From NCBI RefSeq assembly GCF_900101685.1, contig NZ_FMZZ01000016.1:62001-126000 (forward strand): DNA of 64,000 nt, written 5' to 3'. Each line of letters begins with the position of its first letter. The first letter of the stretch is position 1. This document shows positions 29,151-36,935 of this stretch, one piece after another. A program made the position numbers and the translations under genes. Source of the DNA: Actinokineospora iranica. GTDB lineage: Bacteria > Actinomycetota > Actinomycetes > Mycobacteriales > Pseudonocardiaceae. The notes under the pieces are model-generated. The model saw only the letters and a program-made list of their open reading frames with translations. It had not been told where the DNA came from and did not search any database.

Positions 29151-29681
29151 TCACGCCACCCCGTCGAACACGGTCACAGTGGCGCCGTGCCCCGGGTCCG
29201 GCTGCGCGTCGACCCGCACGGCCGCCTTCTCCGCGGGAACCGCGAACGCCACCGAGAACCGGGCGCTGCGCCCAGGCAGGATCTCGTCCTGGCCGAGGAC
29301 GCCGCTGTAGCCCTGGGTGGAGTCCACGACCTGCTGGATGCTCGTCCCGTTCGCGCTCGCCGACAGGGACAGCAGCGTGGGCCGGTACGGGGTGGTGCCG
29401 TTGTTCTCCAGGGTCATATCGAAGCCGACCCCCCGCGGGACGACAGGAGACGCCGAGGCGGTGGGAACGAAGGACTTGGGGGCCGAGATGACGATGCTGA
29501 TGCCGTTGCCCAAGTCGGTGCGGTCAGTGGCGCGGGAGAGCGGACCGGCGGACCTGGCGATCTTCTCACCGGTGGTCGTGGAGGCGCCCGCCTGGGCCGT
29601 CGCGGGTCCGCCGCCGCACGCGGAGGTGGTGAGGACCACCACGAGCGCGCTGGTCGCGGCCGCCAGTCCGACGGTCTTCAC
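29151..29681 (-). CDS. Putative lipoprotein, DUF4352-like
   Basis: The 176-residue product has a lipoprotein signal (MKTVGLAAATSALVVVLT, then TSAC at about residue 22). After a Thr/Ala linker comes an immunoglobulin-like beta domain: GISIVISAPKSFVPT, GFDMTLENNGTTPYRPTLLS, LPGRSARFSVAFAVP. The pattern resembles DUF4352/telokin-like extracellular domains. The function is unknown. It ends 21 bp from bcp on the same strand. Confidence 0.78.
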   Translation of the reverse strand: MKTVGLAAATSALVVVLTTSACGGGPATAQAGASTTTGEKIARSAGPLSRATDRTDLGNGISIVISAPKSFVPTASASPVVPRGVGFDMTLENNGTTPYRPTLLSLSASANGTSIQQVVDSTQGYSGVLGQDEILPGRSARFSVAFAVPAEKAAVRVDAQPDPGHGATVTVFDGVA

Positions 29682-29962
29682 GGGCGGTTACCTCTCTTCG
29701 TCACGTGTGGGTACGCCTCCACAGTGACGGCCGGACGGCTTAGACGCGGCCTCCAACCGGGCGTCGAGTCGGAGCTGGTGTCGCACTGTGGCCGAGCCGT
29801 GATCAGCGGTGCGCTGGTGGTGATGGGGGCCACTCGGCGCTGGTTGCATCTGTGGAATTGCACGAGTGTTCCCGGGCCTGCTCGGTGGTTCGGCTGGGGT
29901 TGCTCGATGGGTGCGGTCGGCAGGAAGGCGGGTGGGTCCTTGCCTGGGTGGGGTGGGGTCGG

Positions 29963-30145
29963 TCAGGCCGCTAGTGCGAAGAAGAGGATGAAGACGCCGA
30001 TCGCTACCAGCCAGGCGGCTATGAGCCAGCCGAAGTCTCGCCAGGGGGAGAGGGCGCCGTTGTCCTCGCCGGGGACGTAGACGCCGCGTTCCTCGAACTT
30101 GTCGACCAAGCTCAGGAGGGCGGTGAATGGCCGGGGGAGGCGCAC
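29963..30145 (-). CDS. Small single-pass membrane protein
   Basis: The 60-residue protein has a basic-acidic N-terminal half (PFTALLSLVDKFEERGVYVPG) and one C-terminal helix (WLIAAWLVAIGVFILFFALAA). GTG 30145 lacks a clear ribosome site; internal starts are possible. It lies 37 bp downstream of smpB on the same strand. I do not recognise a family. The 281 bp between this gene and the lipoprotein at 29151-29681 show no gene or obvious signal. Confidence 0.55.
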   Translation of the reverse strand: MRLPRPFTALLSLVDKFEERGVYVPGEDNGALSPWRDFGWLIAAWLVAIGVFILFFALAA

Positions 30146-30182
30146 CGGGGGATGGTGCCATGGGGGGTGGGGGTGGGGCCAG

Positions 30183-30662
30183 TCATCGGGTGCGGCGCTG
30201 GCCCTTGATGTGGCGGGAGAAGGCTCGTTCGATCTCGCGTTGGGCGTCTCGGGTGGCGAGGGACTGGCGTTTGTCCCAGGTCTTCTTGCCGCGTACCAGG
30301 CCTAGTTCGACCTTGACTCTGCCCTCGACGAAGTACATCGACAACGGGACCAGGGACAGGCCGCTCTCGCGGACCCGGATGTCGAGTTTGTCGATCTCCC
30401 GGCGGTGGAGGAGCAGTTTGCGGACGCGTCTTGGGGTGTGGTTGGTCCAGGTGCCCAGGGCGTACTCGGCGATGTGCAGGCCGCGCAGCCAGACCTCGCC
30501 GTCATCAATGGTGGCGAAGGAGTCGACCAGGGACGCCCGGCCCAGGCGCAGGCTTTTGACCTCGGTTCCCACCAGCACGACGCCTGCCTCCACGGTGTCC
30601 AGCACCGCGTAGTCGTGCCGCGCCCGCCGGTTGGTGGCGATCGTGGAACGGTCCCGCTGCAT
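30183..30662 (-). CDS. smpB: SsrA-binding protein SmpB
   Basis: It binds tmRNA and the stalled ribosome in trans-translation. The 159-residue protein shows [52 protein letters not shown] and the basic C-terminal tail [23 protein letters not shown] 30662 gives the family-typical N-terminus; a GTG three codons earlier is possible. No tmRNA gene was recognised beside it, and the usual ftsEX/prfB neighbours are absent. Confidence 0.95.
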   Translation of the reverse strand: MQRDRSTIATNRRARHDYAVLDTVEAGVVLVGTEVKSLRLGRASLVDSFATIDDGEVWLRGLHIAEYALGTWTNHTPRRVRKLLLHRREIDKLDIRVRESGLSLVPLSMYFVEGRVKVELGLVRGKKTWDKRQSLATRDAQREIERAFSRHIKGQRRTR

Positions 30663-30793
30663 GGTCGCGACGCTATCCCACCGGCCGTCCCACTTTGGGA
30701 TGGATCTCGGCTGATACCGGGGGAGGAGGCGAGCGGAGCGGCGCGGACGCGAGACTCGGGCGGCCACTGGGGTTCGCGACGAGGGGAATCAAG

Positions 30794-31930
30794 ATGGGCA
30801 AGGGGAGCAGACTCGGGGTTGTCGGCGTGGTGGCCACGCTGGCGCTGGCGGGGGCCGGGACGGCGAGTGCGGGGGCGTCGCCGGTGGTCGACCAGCCGGG
30901 GCTTGGCCACCGGATCGACCGGCAGGTGGTGCAGGCGGGGCTGGACGCGCTCGCCCGGACGGGGGCGGCGGGGGTGCAGGCGCGGGTCGTCCACGGGTGG
31001 GACCGGTTCACCGCACGGGCGGGAGTCGCCGAGTGGGGTGGGCAGAAGCCGGTGTCGACGCGGGGACGGTTCCGGATCGGCAGTGTCACCAAGGTGTTCG
31101 TCTCGACCGTGGTGCTGCGACTGGTGGGGGAGGGGCGGGTCGGGCTGGACGCGCCGGTTGCCGACTACCTTCCGGGGCTGCTTCCCGACGGTGAGCGGAT
31201 CACGGTGCGGATGCTGTTGCAGCACACCAGCGGGCTCTACAGCTACGACCGGGCGCTGCCGCAGGACCCGGCGGGGTTCGAGTCGGTCCGGCAGCGGCAC
31301 TTCGAGCCGGAAGAGCTGGTCGCGATGTCCGTGCGGGAGCCGCTGGACTTCGCGCCGGGCACCGCGTGGGGGTACTCCAACACCAACTACGTCGTCGCCG
31401 GGATGCTGATCGAGAAGGTCACCGGGCAGTCCTACGAGCAGGCCGTCGAGGACCGGATCCTGCGCCCGCTGCGCCTGCGGGACACCAGCGTCCCCGACCG
31501 CGACCGCGACCTGACGCTGCCGAAGCCGCACGCGCACGGGTACGCCCTGATCAACGGGCAGCCGGTGGACATCTCCGAGTCCAGCCCGTCGCTGTTCGGG
31601 GCCGCCGGGGGCATGGTGTCCACGACCGACGACCTCGACACCTTCCTCGACGCGCTGCTCGACGGCGAGCTGCTGGCCCCGGCCCAGCTCGCCGAGATGA
31701 CCAAGCCGCTGCCGTTCACCGGCGGCTACGGCCTTGGCCTCGGGGAGACTTCGCTGTCCTGCGGCAAGACGGTGTGGGGGCACCTCGGCGGCGTCCCCGG
31801 CTACCTCACCGTCGCGGTCAGCACCCGGGACACCAAGACCCGCCTGGAGCTGTCCGCGACGATCGCGCCGGTGGCCGGGGGGACGTTCGATGGCATGAAC
31901 GAGGTCATCGACGAGGTGTTCTGCGGCTGA
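30794..31930 (+). CDS. Secreted beta-lactamase/DD-peptidase-like serine hydrolase (class C type)
   Basis: The 378-residue protein has a Sec signal peptide (ending near TASAGAS) and a class C beta-lactamase/D-Ala-D-Ala carboxypeptidase domain. SxxK is in RIGSVTKVF, YxN in WGYSNTNYV and HxG in WGHLGGVPGY. MLLQHTSGLYSY is the conserved loop. The start has GAGGGG six bases upstream. It probably acts on peptidoglycan peptides or related amides or esters at the cell surface. A strong bidirectional hairpin follows. Confidence 0.9.
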   Translation: MGKGSRLGVVGVVATLALAGAGTASAGASPVVDQPGLGHRIDRQVVQAGLDALARTGAAGVQARVVHGWDRFTARAGVAEWGGQKPVSTRGRFRIGSVTKVFVSTVVLRLVGEGRVGLDAPVADYLPGLLPDGERITVRMLLQHTSGLYSYDRALPQDPAGFESVRQRHFEPEELVAMSVREPLDFAPGTAWGYSNTNYVVAGMLIEKVTGQSYEQAVEDRILRPLRLRDTSVPDRDRDLTLPKPHAHGYALINGQPVDISESSPSLFGAAGGMVSTTDDLDTFLDALLDGELLAPAQLAEMTKPLPFTGGYGLGLGETSLSCGKTVWGHLGGVPGYLTVAVSTRDTKTRLELSATIAPVAGGTFDGMNEVIDEVFCG

Positions 31931-31941
31931 CGGGGCCGGGT

Positions 31942-31969
31942 GCGCCCGCCCCCGGATCGGGGCGGGCGC
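31942..31969. terminator. Bidirectional terminator, 11-bp stem
   Basis: GCGCCCGCCCC and GGGGCGGGCGC form a perfect 11-bp stem with a 6-nt loop in the 41 bp between two convergent genes. The position and stability indicate a terminator acting in both directions. Confidence 0.75.
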
Positions 31970-31971
31970 GG

Positions 31972-33090
31972 TCAGCCGCTGGAGACGACGGACGGTTGGC
32001 CCTGCGCCTGCCGGTAGCACCGCTCAAGGTGGTCGAGGACCGAGGGCCAGGCGCCCACCGCCGGTGGGACGGCGTGGTTGTGTCGGGCGATGGACTGGCG
32101 CAGCCGGTGGTCGGTGATCAGCCGGGTGACAGCGGTGATCATGTCCTCGAAGGTGTCCGCGAGCAGGCCTTCCACGCCGTGGCGGACGAAGTCGCCGACG
32201 CCGCTGCGCGCGCGGGCCACGATCGGCAGCCCGACCGCGCGGGCCTCCAGCGCGGCGATGCCGAAGGACTCCCGGGGCGCGGGCGCGACGAAGACGTCGC
32301 CGGTGGCCAGGACCTGGGCGACCTGCTCGCGGGTGCGGCGGCCGGGCATCGAGACCCAGGACGTCATGCCGTTGGCGGCGGCGAACCGGTCCATCGCGCC
32401 GCGGGCCGGGCCGTCGCCGACGATCGTGGCGCGGATCGGGACGGCCGCCGGGACCAGCGCGCGGGCGGCCAGCAGGATTCGGAGCAGCCGCACCGGCTGC
32501 TTGCGCGGGGCGAGGCGGCCCACGGCCACCACGTGCACCCCATCGGCGTCCCCGTCCGGCCGGACGGCGGGCCGCCAGCCCGCGACGTCCAGGCCGTTGG
32601 GGACCACGTGCACGGGCATGGCGAGCCCGGCCACCGCCTGGACCGACGCCGCTGCCGCGGTGCTGACCGCGGTGGCGACCACGCCCCACTTCGGCCAGTC
32701 GAAGGCCATCTTCAGCGCCGTGTAGATCCCGTGCGTGGCCGGGTCCCACATGCTGTGCACGGTCACCACGACCGCCAGGCCCGCCCGCAGCGCCGCGCGC
32801 AGCCCCGTCCACGCGAACGGCGAGACCGCGCCGACGTGGACGTGCACCACGTCGGGTCTGCGGAGTGCCAGCAGCTCGGCGAGCCTGCCGCCGCCGCGTG
32901 GGTGGACGGGCAGGGCGAACGGCATCCGGGCGCCGAGCCGGTGCACCCCGTGCAGGTCGTCGCCGATGGTCGCGGTGGCCACCTCGACGCGGTGGCCCGC
33001 CGCGCGCTGCGCCGCGACCAGGTCCGACACCTGCACCTCGATGCCCCCGAGCCGGGGCGCGTAGCAGTCAGTCACGTGGAGGATCTGCAC
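31972..33090 (-). CDS. Glycosyltransferase family 4
   Basis: The 372-residue GT-B protein has an N-terminal acceptor domain (MQILHVTDCYAPRLGGIEVQ, VVHVHVGAVSPFAW) and a C-terminal nucleotide-sugar domain (VVAVGRLAPRKQPVRLL, TIVGDGPARGAM, FVAPAPRESFGIAALEARAVGLPIVA with the Glu of the EX7E motif). It probably adds a hexose to a lipid or polysaccharide. It is divergent from a PIG-L deacetylase and a YbhN-like flippase, genes commonly found together in glycolipid or mannolipid pathways. Confidence 0.88.
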   Translation of the reverse strand: MQILHVTDCYAPRLGGIEVQVSDLVAAQRAAGHRVEVATATIGDDLHGVHRLGARMPFALPVHPRGGGRLAELLALRRPDVVHVHVGAVSPFAWTGLRAALRAGLAVVVTVHSMWDPATHGIYTALKMAFDWPKWGVVATAVSTAAAASVQAVAGLAMPVHVVPNGLDVAGWRPAVRPDGDADGVHVVAVGRLAPRKQPVRLLRILLAARALVPAAVPIRATIVGDGPARGAMDRFAAANGMTSWVSMPGRRTREQVAQVLATGDVFVAPAPRESFGIAALEARAVGLPIVARARSGVGDFVRHGVEGLLADTFEDMITAVTRLITDHRLRQSIARHNHAVPPAVGAWPSVLDHLERCYRQAQGQPSVVSSG

Positions 33091-33207
33091 CCATTCAGCC
33101 TAATTTGACCAGGCATTCGGGCGCTTCCCGAACCGAACGCGACACGGTGATCGCTGTTCGCGATCGAAAAGCCGCCCGGTGTGGCCGTGGGTGATTACGC
33201 TGATCGG

Positions 33208-34014
33208 GTGCAGCAACGGGTCGCGGTGTTCTTCCACGCTCACCCGGACGACGAGGCCCTCCTGACCGCGGGAACGATGGCGATGCTCGCGGCCGAGGGC
33301 CACCGCGTCGTGCTGGTCGTCGCCACCGCGGGGGAAAGCGGCCTGGCCGACACCGCGCGGGGGGCCGCGCTCGGCGCGCTCCGGATGACCGAACTGGCCC
33401 GGTCCGCCGCGGTGCTCGGGTGCGCGCGCGTGGTCTGCCTCGGCTACGGCGACTCCGGGCTGAGCCCGGAGACGACGGCCGCGCGGCCGGGTCCGGCCTT
33501 CGTCGACGTCGACATCGAGACGGCCGCCGAGGCGCTGGCGGCGGTGCTGGCCGAAGAGAGCGCCGACCTGCTGACGATCTACGACCCGGCGGGCGGCTAC
33601 GGGCATCCCGATCACGTGCGGGTGCATCTCGTGGGCGCGCTGGCCGCGCGGATCGCGGGGACGCCGATCGTGTTGGAAGCCACCGTCGACCGCGATCTCC
33701 TGCTCCGGGCGCTGCGCCTGCTCGGCAGGGTCTACCGGTTCCCGCCCGAGTTCGATCTCGCGGTGTTCGAGCGCGCCTACACCCCGGGCAGGCGGATCAC
33801 CCACCGGGTGAACGTCGCGCGGTTCGCCAAGCGCAAGCGCGCGAGCATGGCGGCGCACGCGTCGCAGGCGGGCGGCGCGGACACCCGGACCCTGGCGCTG
33901 CTGCTGAGGCTGCCGCGCCCGCTGTACCGGTTCGCCTTCGGCACCGAGTGGTACGTCCGCCGCGACCTCCCGCCCGGTGTCCGGCTGCGCCACCCCTTCG
34001 ACGAGCCGCCATGA
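33208..34014 (+). CDS. PIG-L family N-deacetylase
   Basis: The 268-residue zinc-dependent deacetylase has the signature AHPDDEALLTAG (metal ligands His, Asp, Asp), GYGDSG and the distal GYGHPDHVRVH. Members deacetylate GlcNAc-containing lipids, mycothiol precursors or antibiotics. GTG 33208 is favoured since TACGCT lies six bases upstream (leaderless); GTG 33181 would add nine residues. It overlaps the YbhN-like gene by four bases. Together with the divergent GT4 it suggests a small glycolipid pathway. Confidence 0.87.
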   Translation: MQQRVAVFFHAHPDDEALLTAGTMAMLAAEGHRVVLVVATAGESGLADTARGAALGALRMTELARSAAVLGCARVVCLGYGDSGLSPETTAARPGPAFVDVDIETAAEALAAVLAEESADLLTIYDPAGGYGHPDHVRVHLVGALAARIAGTPIVLEATVDRDLLLRALRLLGRVYRFPPEFDLAVFERAYTPGRRITHRVNVARFAKRKRASMAAHASQAGGADTRTLALLLRLPRPLYRFAFGTEWYVRRDLPPGVRLRHPFDEPP

Positions 34015-35051
34015 GCCGCGCGCGGAGCAGGTGGCGGCGGGTCTGGCTGTCCGGGGTCTCGCTCGGCCTGGCCTTGACTCTCGTGGTGTGCCTGCCGTGG
34101 ATCGCCCACGCCCTGACGGGGAAGGACGTCTCGTGGTCGGAGATCGGCGCGCGGTTCGCCGACCTGCGCCCCGACCTGGTCGCGCTGACCGCCGCCGCGT
34201 GGTTGGCCAGCCTGCTCGCCTACACCCGCGTGCTGACCAACTCGCTGCCCGGCCTGAGCACGGCGCGGGCGCTCGCGCTCAACGCGGCGGGCAGCGCGGT
34301 CAGCAATTTGCTGCCCTTCGGCGGCGCGGCGGGGGCGGCGCTGACCTTCGCGATGGCCAGAAGCTGGGGGTTCACCGGCAGGCCCATCGTGGTGATGACG
34401 GTGGTCAGCGGGGTCTGGAACACGATGTTCCGGTTCCTGCTCCCCGCGGTCGGCGTCATCGCGCTGCTGGCCGCGGGCCACGCCATCGACCCGGCCGTGG
34501 CGAAGGCGGGCTGGGTGAGCGCGCTGTCGATCCTGCTGCTGGTCGCCGTGGTCGCGGCCGCGCTCTACTGGGACGCCGCGGCCACCCGCCTCGGCCGCGT
34601 CCTGGACGCCCTGGCCCGGCTGACCCGCCTGCGGGTTCGCGCGTCCGCGGCGCTGGCGCGGCTGCGCGAGGACACCGCGGGCATCGTGCGGACCCGGTGG
34701 CTCGGCCTCTCCACGGGCATGGTCGGCTTCCTCGGCGCGCAATGGCTGGTGCTGCTCTGCTGCCTGTGGGCCGCGGACGCGTACCCCGGCGCGGCGCAGT
34801 CCGTCGCGGTCTTCGCGCTGTCGCGGGTCCTCACCATGGCGGTGATCACCCCCAGCGGCGCGGGCCTGATGGAGGGCGGCGTCGTGCTGCTGCTCTCGGC
34901 GTTCGGGGTCGACACCGCCGCCGCCACGGTCGCCGCGCTCCTGTTCGGCTTCTGGACTTACACGATCGAGATCCCCGTCGGCGCCGCGGTCCTCGGCGGC
35001 TGGGCCCTCTCCCGACGACGGCCCGCGCAGGCGCAGGAGAGAGCCTGCTGA
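34011..35051 (+). CDS. YbhN/AglD-type membrane protein (flippase-like)
   Basis: The 346-residue protein has about eight membrane helices and the UPF0104/lysylphosphatidylglycerol-synthase transmembrane pattern. Characteristic parts are NAAGSAVSNLLPFGGAAGAAL and the C-terminal TPSGAGLMEGGVVLLLSAFGV. Related proteins act in glycolipid biosynthesis or translocation. It is coupled to the PIG-L gene by an ATGA overlap. Confidence 0.85.
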   Translation: MSRARSRWRRVWLSGVSLGLALTLVVCLPWIAHALTGKDVSWSEIGARFADLRPDLVALTAAAWLASLLAYTRVLTNSLPGLSTARALALNAAGSAVSNLLPFGGAAGAALTFAMARSWGFTGRPIVVMTVVSGVWNTMFRFLLPAVGVIALLAAGHAIDPAVAKAGWVSALSILLLVAVVAAALYWDAAATRLGRVLDALARLTRLRVRASAALARLREDTAGIVRTRWLGLSTGMVGFLGAQWLVLLCCLWAADAYPGAAQSVAVFALSRVLTMAVITPSGAGLMEGGVVLLLSAFGVDTAAATVAALLFGFWTYTIEIPVGAAVLGGWALSRRRPAQAQERAC

Positions 35052-35212
35052 CGGCAACCCGGCGTCGAGCCGGTCGGAGCGCGGGTTCGACCTTGGCCGA
35101 CCGCGGGCCGAGAAGCGGTGTTCGCGGTCGGTAGCGAGGCTCCCCGGTCGCTCCGGGAAGACGGAGCGGACTCGGTGGTTGACCAGCGCCGTGGCTGGTC
35201 GATCTCGAACTG

Positions 35213-35286
35213 TGGGGCCGGAGAGACTCGAACTCTCACTGGCACGGACCTAAACCGTGTGCCTCTGCCAATTGGGCTACGGCCCC
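35213..35286 (-). tRNA. tRNA with anticodon UAG (nominal Leu), short variable arm
   Basis: The 74-nt cloverleaf has a 7-bp acceptor stem (GGGGCCG/CGGCCCC) and discriminator A. The D arm is GCC/GGC with AATTGG in the loop. The anticodon arm is CACGG-TTTAGGT-CCGTG, and the T arm is GAGAG-TTCGAGT-CTCTC. The anticodon TAG reads leucine CUA codons, yet the variable loop is only five bases (CCAGT), so this is a class I body; genuine tRNA-Leu has a long variable arm. No CCA is encoded (the 3' side reads A-CA). It could be charged by another synthetase or be a low-activity variant. It stands alone between the YbhN-like and DUF3618 genes. Confidence 0.8.
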
Positions 35287-35386
35287 CGTAGGACACCGGA
35301 CAGCGTAACGGCGTGGCCCGTGCGCGGGTCGTGCGGGCGGTGATCTACCGTTGTCCCCGCCGACGGCTTGTTTCCTAGGAGGACAC

Positions 35387-35608
35387 GTGGCTCGCGACCC
35401 AGACACCATTCAGCGCGAGATCGAGCAGGCCCGTGACGCGCTGGCCGCGACCCTGGACCAGCTCGGCACCAAGGCGAGCCCCAAGCGGCTGGTCGACAAC
35501 GCCAAGGTCAGCGCCAAGTCCAAGCTGGACGACCCGAAGGTGAAGCTGGCGTTGCTCGGCGTCGGCGCGCTGGTCGGCCTGCTGGTCGTGCGCGGCCTGT
35601 TCCGCTAG
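35387..35608 (+). CDS. DUF3618 family small membrane protein
   Basis: The 73-residue protein begins VARDPDTIQREIEQARDALAATLDQLG, the typical DUF3618 helix. It has a Lys-rich middle and one C-terminal membrane helix (LALLGVGALVGLLVVRGLF). GTG 35387 has AGGAGG four bases upstream. Members are thought to associate with envelope-stress or phage-holin-like operons in actinobacteria; the role is unproven. Confidence 0.9.
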   Translation: MARDPDTIQREIEQARDALAATLDQLGTKASPKRLVDNAKVSAKSKLDDPKVKLALLGVGALVGLLVVRGLFR

Positions 35609-35619
35609 CCGCTCCCGCG

Positions 35620-35651
35620 CCCTGGCCCGGAGGTCCGCCACCGGGCCAGGG
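35620..35651. terminator. Bidirectional terminator, 11-bp stem
   Basis: CCCTGGCCCGG and CCGGGCCAGGG pair over 11 bp with a 10-nt loop, filling the gap between two convergent genes and touching the stop of the minus-strand gene. Confidence 0.75.
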
Positions 35652-36071
35652 TCATGCGGACGGGGTGGCCTTCTCCGGCTCCTGGGCCTCGGCTGTCTTG
35701 CCGGCGGCCTCGGTGGCCTCGGCGGGTTTGGGAGCGGGCTCGGTGGTCCTCTTGGCGGTGGCCTCGGCGACCCCGGCGGGTTCGCGGGCTTCCGCCTTCT
35801 GGGGAGCGGTCGGCGTGGGGGCTTCCGGGGCGGGCCTCGCGAGGCGGGCGGTGAGGTAGGCGGCGGTGAAGCCGACCGCGTCGCCCTCGATCATGTGCAC
35901 CACGGTGCGCGGGTGCTCGCCGGGAGCGAGTTCTTCCACGAGTTGGTCGACGCGGTCGCGGGCGGCGATCAGACCCTCCGCCGAGGCGGTCAGGGTCTTG
36001 TCCTTGCCGCTGACGGTGACCTTCCAGTCGTCGCCCTTGTGGGTGTAGTCGGCCGAGATCAGTTCAAACAT
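35652..36071 (-). CDS. Hypothetical protein with Ala/Glu/Pro/Lys-rich tail
   Basis: The first 80 residues form a small domain (MFELISADYTHKGDDWKVTVSG, ADGLIAARDRVDQL-like helix, HPRTVVHMIEGDAVGFTAAYLTARL). The last 60 are low-complexity Ala/Pro/Glu/Thr/Lys with repeated AEA/AEP words, likely disordered. No signal peptide or membrane helix is seen. AGGGG precedes the ATG. I do not recognise a family. Confidence 0.72.
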   Translation of the reverse strand: MFELISADYTHKGDDWKVTVSGKDKTLTASAEGLIAARDRVDQLVEELAPGEHPRTVVHMIEGDAVGFTAAYLTARLARPAPEAPTPTAPQKAEAREPAGVAEATAKRTTEPAPKPAEATEAAGKTAEAQEPEKATPSA

Positions 36072-36192
36072 CACGCGCCCCTTAGTGCTCTGGTGTCCTC
36101 CGAATGAGCGACGCCAGTGCCTGCTGTCCATGACGGCACTGGTGCAAGCGTGTCGCCATTTCGGCTGATGGCCAGGGTCACGTGAGCGAAAC

Positions 36193-36855
36193 TCACCCGT
36201 GCGGGCGAGTGTCGCCGGGGGTTTCCCGCGGGTGGACCATCGCGGCCACGCCGGACCAGAGCATCCGCATCAGGTAGTCCGCCGCCTCTTCGGCGCTGAC
36301 GTCCTCTTGCGCGACGTACCAGAGGGACAGTCGCTCGCAGGCCCCGACGACGATCTGGGCCGCGACCTCAAGGTCGCGGCGCGGGGTGTCGGGCAGGAAC
36401 GCCGAGAACAGCGCGATGTCCAACTCGACCTGCTCCTGGCGGACCGCCTCGATCTCGTCGAGGGCGGCGGGCCCGGCGACGGCGGCCTCGTTGATCAGCA
36501 GCAGCGACCACGCGCGCCGGTGGCCGTCGGTGAACTCGAAGAACGCCCGCGCGGCGCGGCGCAGGGCGTCCTCCGCTTCTTCCGCGCCGACCACCGACTG
36601 GCTGATCGAATTGACAAGCTCCGTGCGCGCCTGTCGGATGCAGGCGATGAGGAGCCCTTCCTTCGAGCCGAAGTACTCGTAGATCATCGGCTTGGAGACC
36701 CCGCAGCGCTCGGCGATCTCGTCCATGGACGCGGCGAGGTAGCCCCGTTCGGCGAAGATCTCCTCGGCGACGGCCACCATCTGCCGCTCCCGCTCGGCGC
36801 GCGGCATTCGGCGTTTGCGCTCGACCTTGTCCCTCGCGTCCTCGGTTGTTGTCAC
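36193..36855 (-). CDS. TetR-family transcriptional regulator
   Basis: The 220-residue repressor has an N-terminal HTH (residues about 25-75: MVAVAEEIFAERGYLAASMD, EIAERCGVSKPMIYEYFGSK, EGLLIACI) and a helical ligand domain. It is divergent from a flavin monooxygenase across 80 bp containing inverted repeats, so it very likely represses that gene and itself until a substrate is present. The ligand is unknown. Confidence 0.92.
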   Translation of the reverse strand: MTTTEDARDKVERKRRMPRAERERQMVAVAEEIFAERGYLAASMDEIAERCGVSKPMIYEYFGSKEGLLIACIRQARTELVNSISQSVVGAEEAEDALRRAARAFFEFTDGHRRAWSLLLINEAAVAGPAALDEIEAVRQEQVELDIALFSAFLPDTPRRDLEVAAQIVVGACERLSLWYVAQEDVSAEEAADYLMRMLWSGVAAMVHPRETPGDTRPHG

Positions 36856-36865
36856 GAAATGAGTC

Positions 36866-36895
36866 TACCGGAAGTAACCTACTCGCGGTAAGGTT
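36866..36895. promoter_or_regulatory. Candidate TetR operator between regulator and monooxygenase
   Basis: Two interlaced inverted repeats lie in the divergent gap: TACCG (36866-36870) with CGGTA (36886-36890), and AACCT (36876-36880) with AGGTT (36891-36895). The words GGTAA/TTACC recur nearby. The arrangement is typical of a TetR dimer-of-dimers site, but the exact operator cannot be defined by eye. Confidence 0.45.
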
Positions 36896-36935
36896 GACTC
36901 CGGGTAACACCAAACTAGGGCATGGAGGAACCGCG

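Noticed and set aside
30146-30182. tmRNA (ssrA) next to smpB
   Set aside because: No tRNA-Ala-like ends or tag reading frame were recognised around smpB.
35213-35286. Amber suppressor tRNA
   Set aside because: The anticodon is UAG, which reads CUA leucine codons; an amber suppressor would need CUA.
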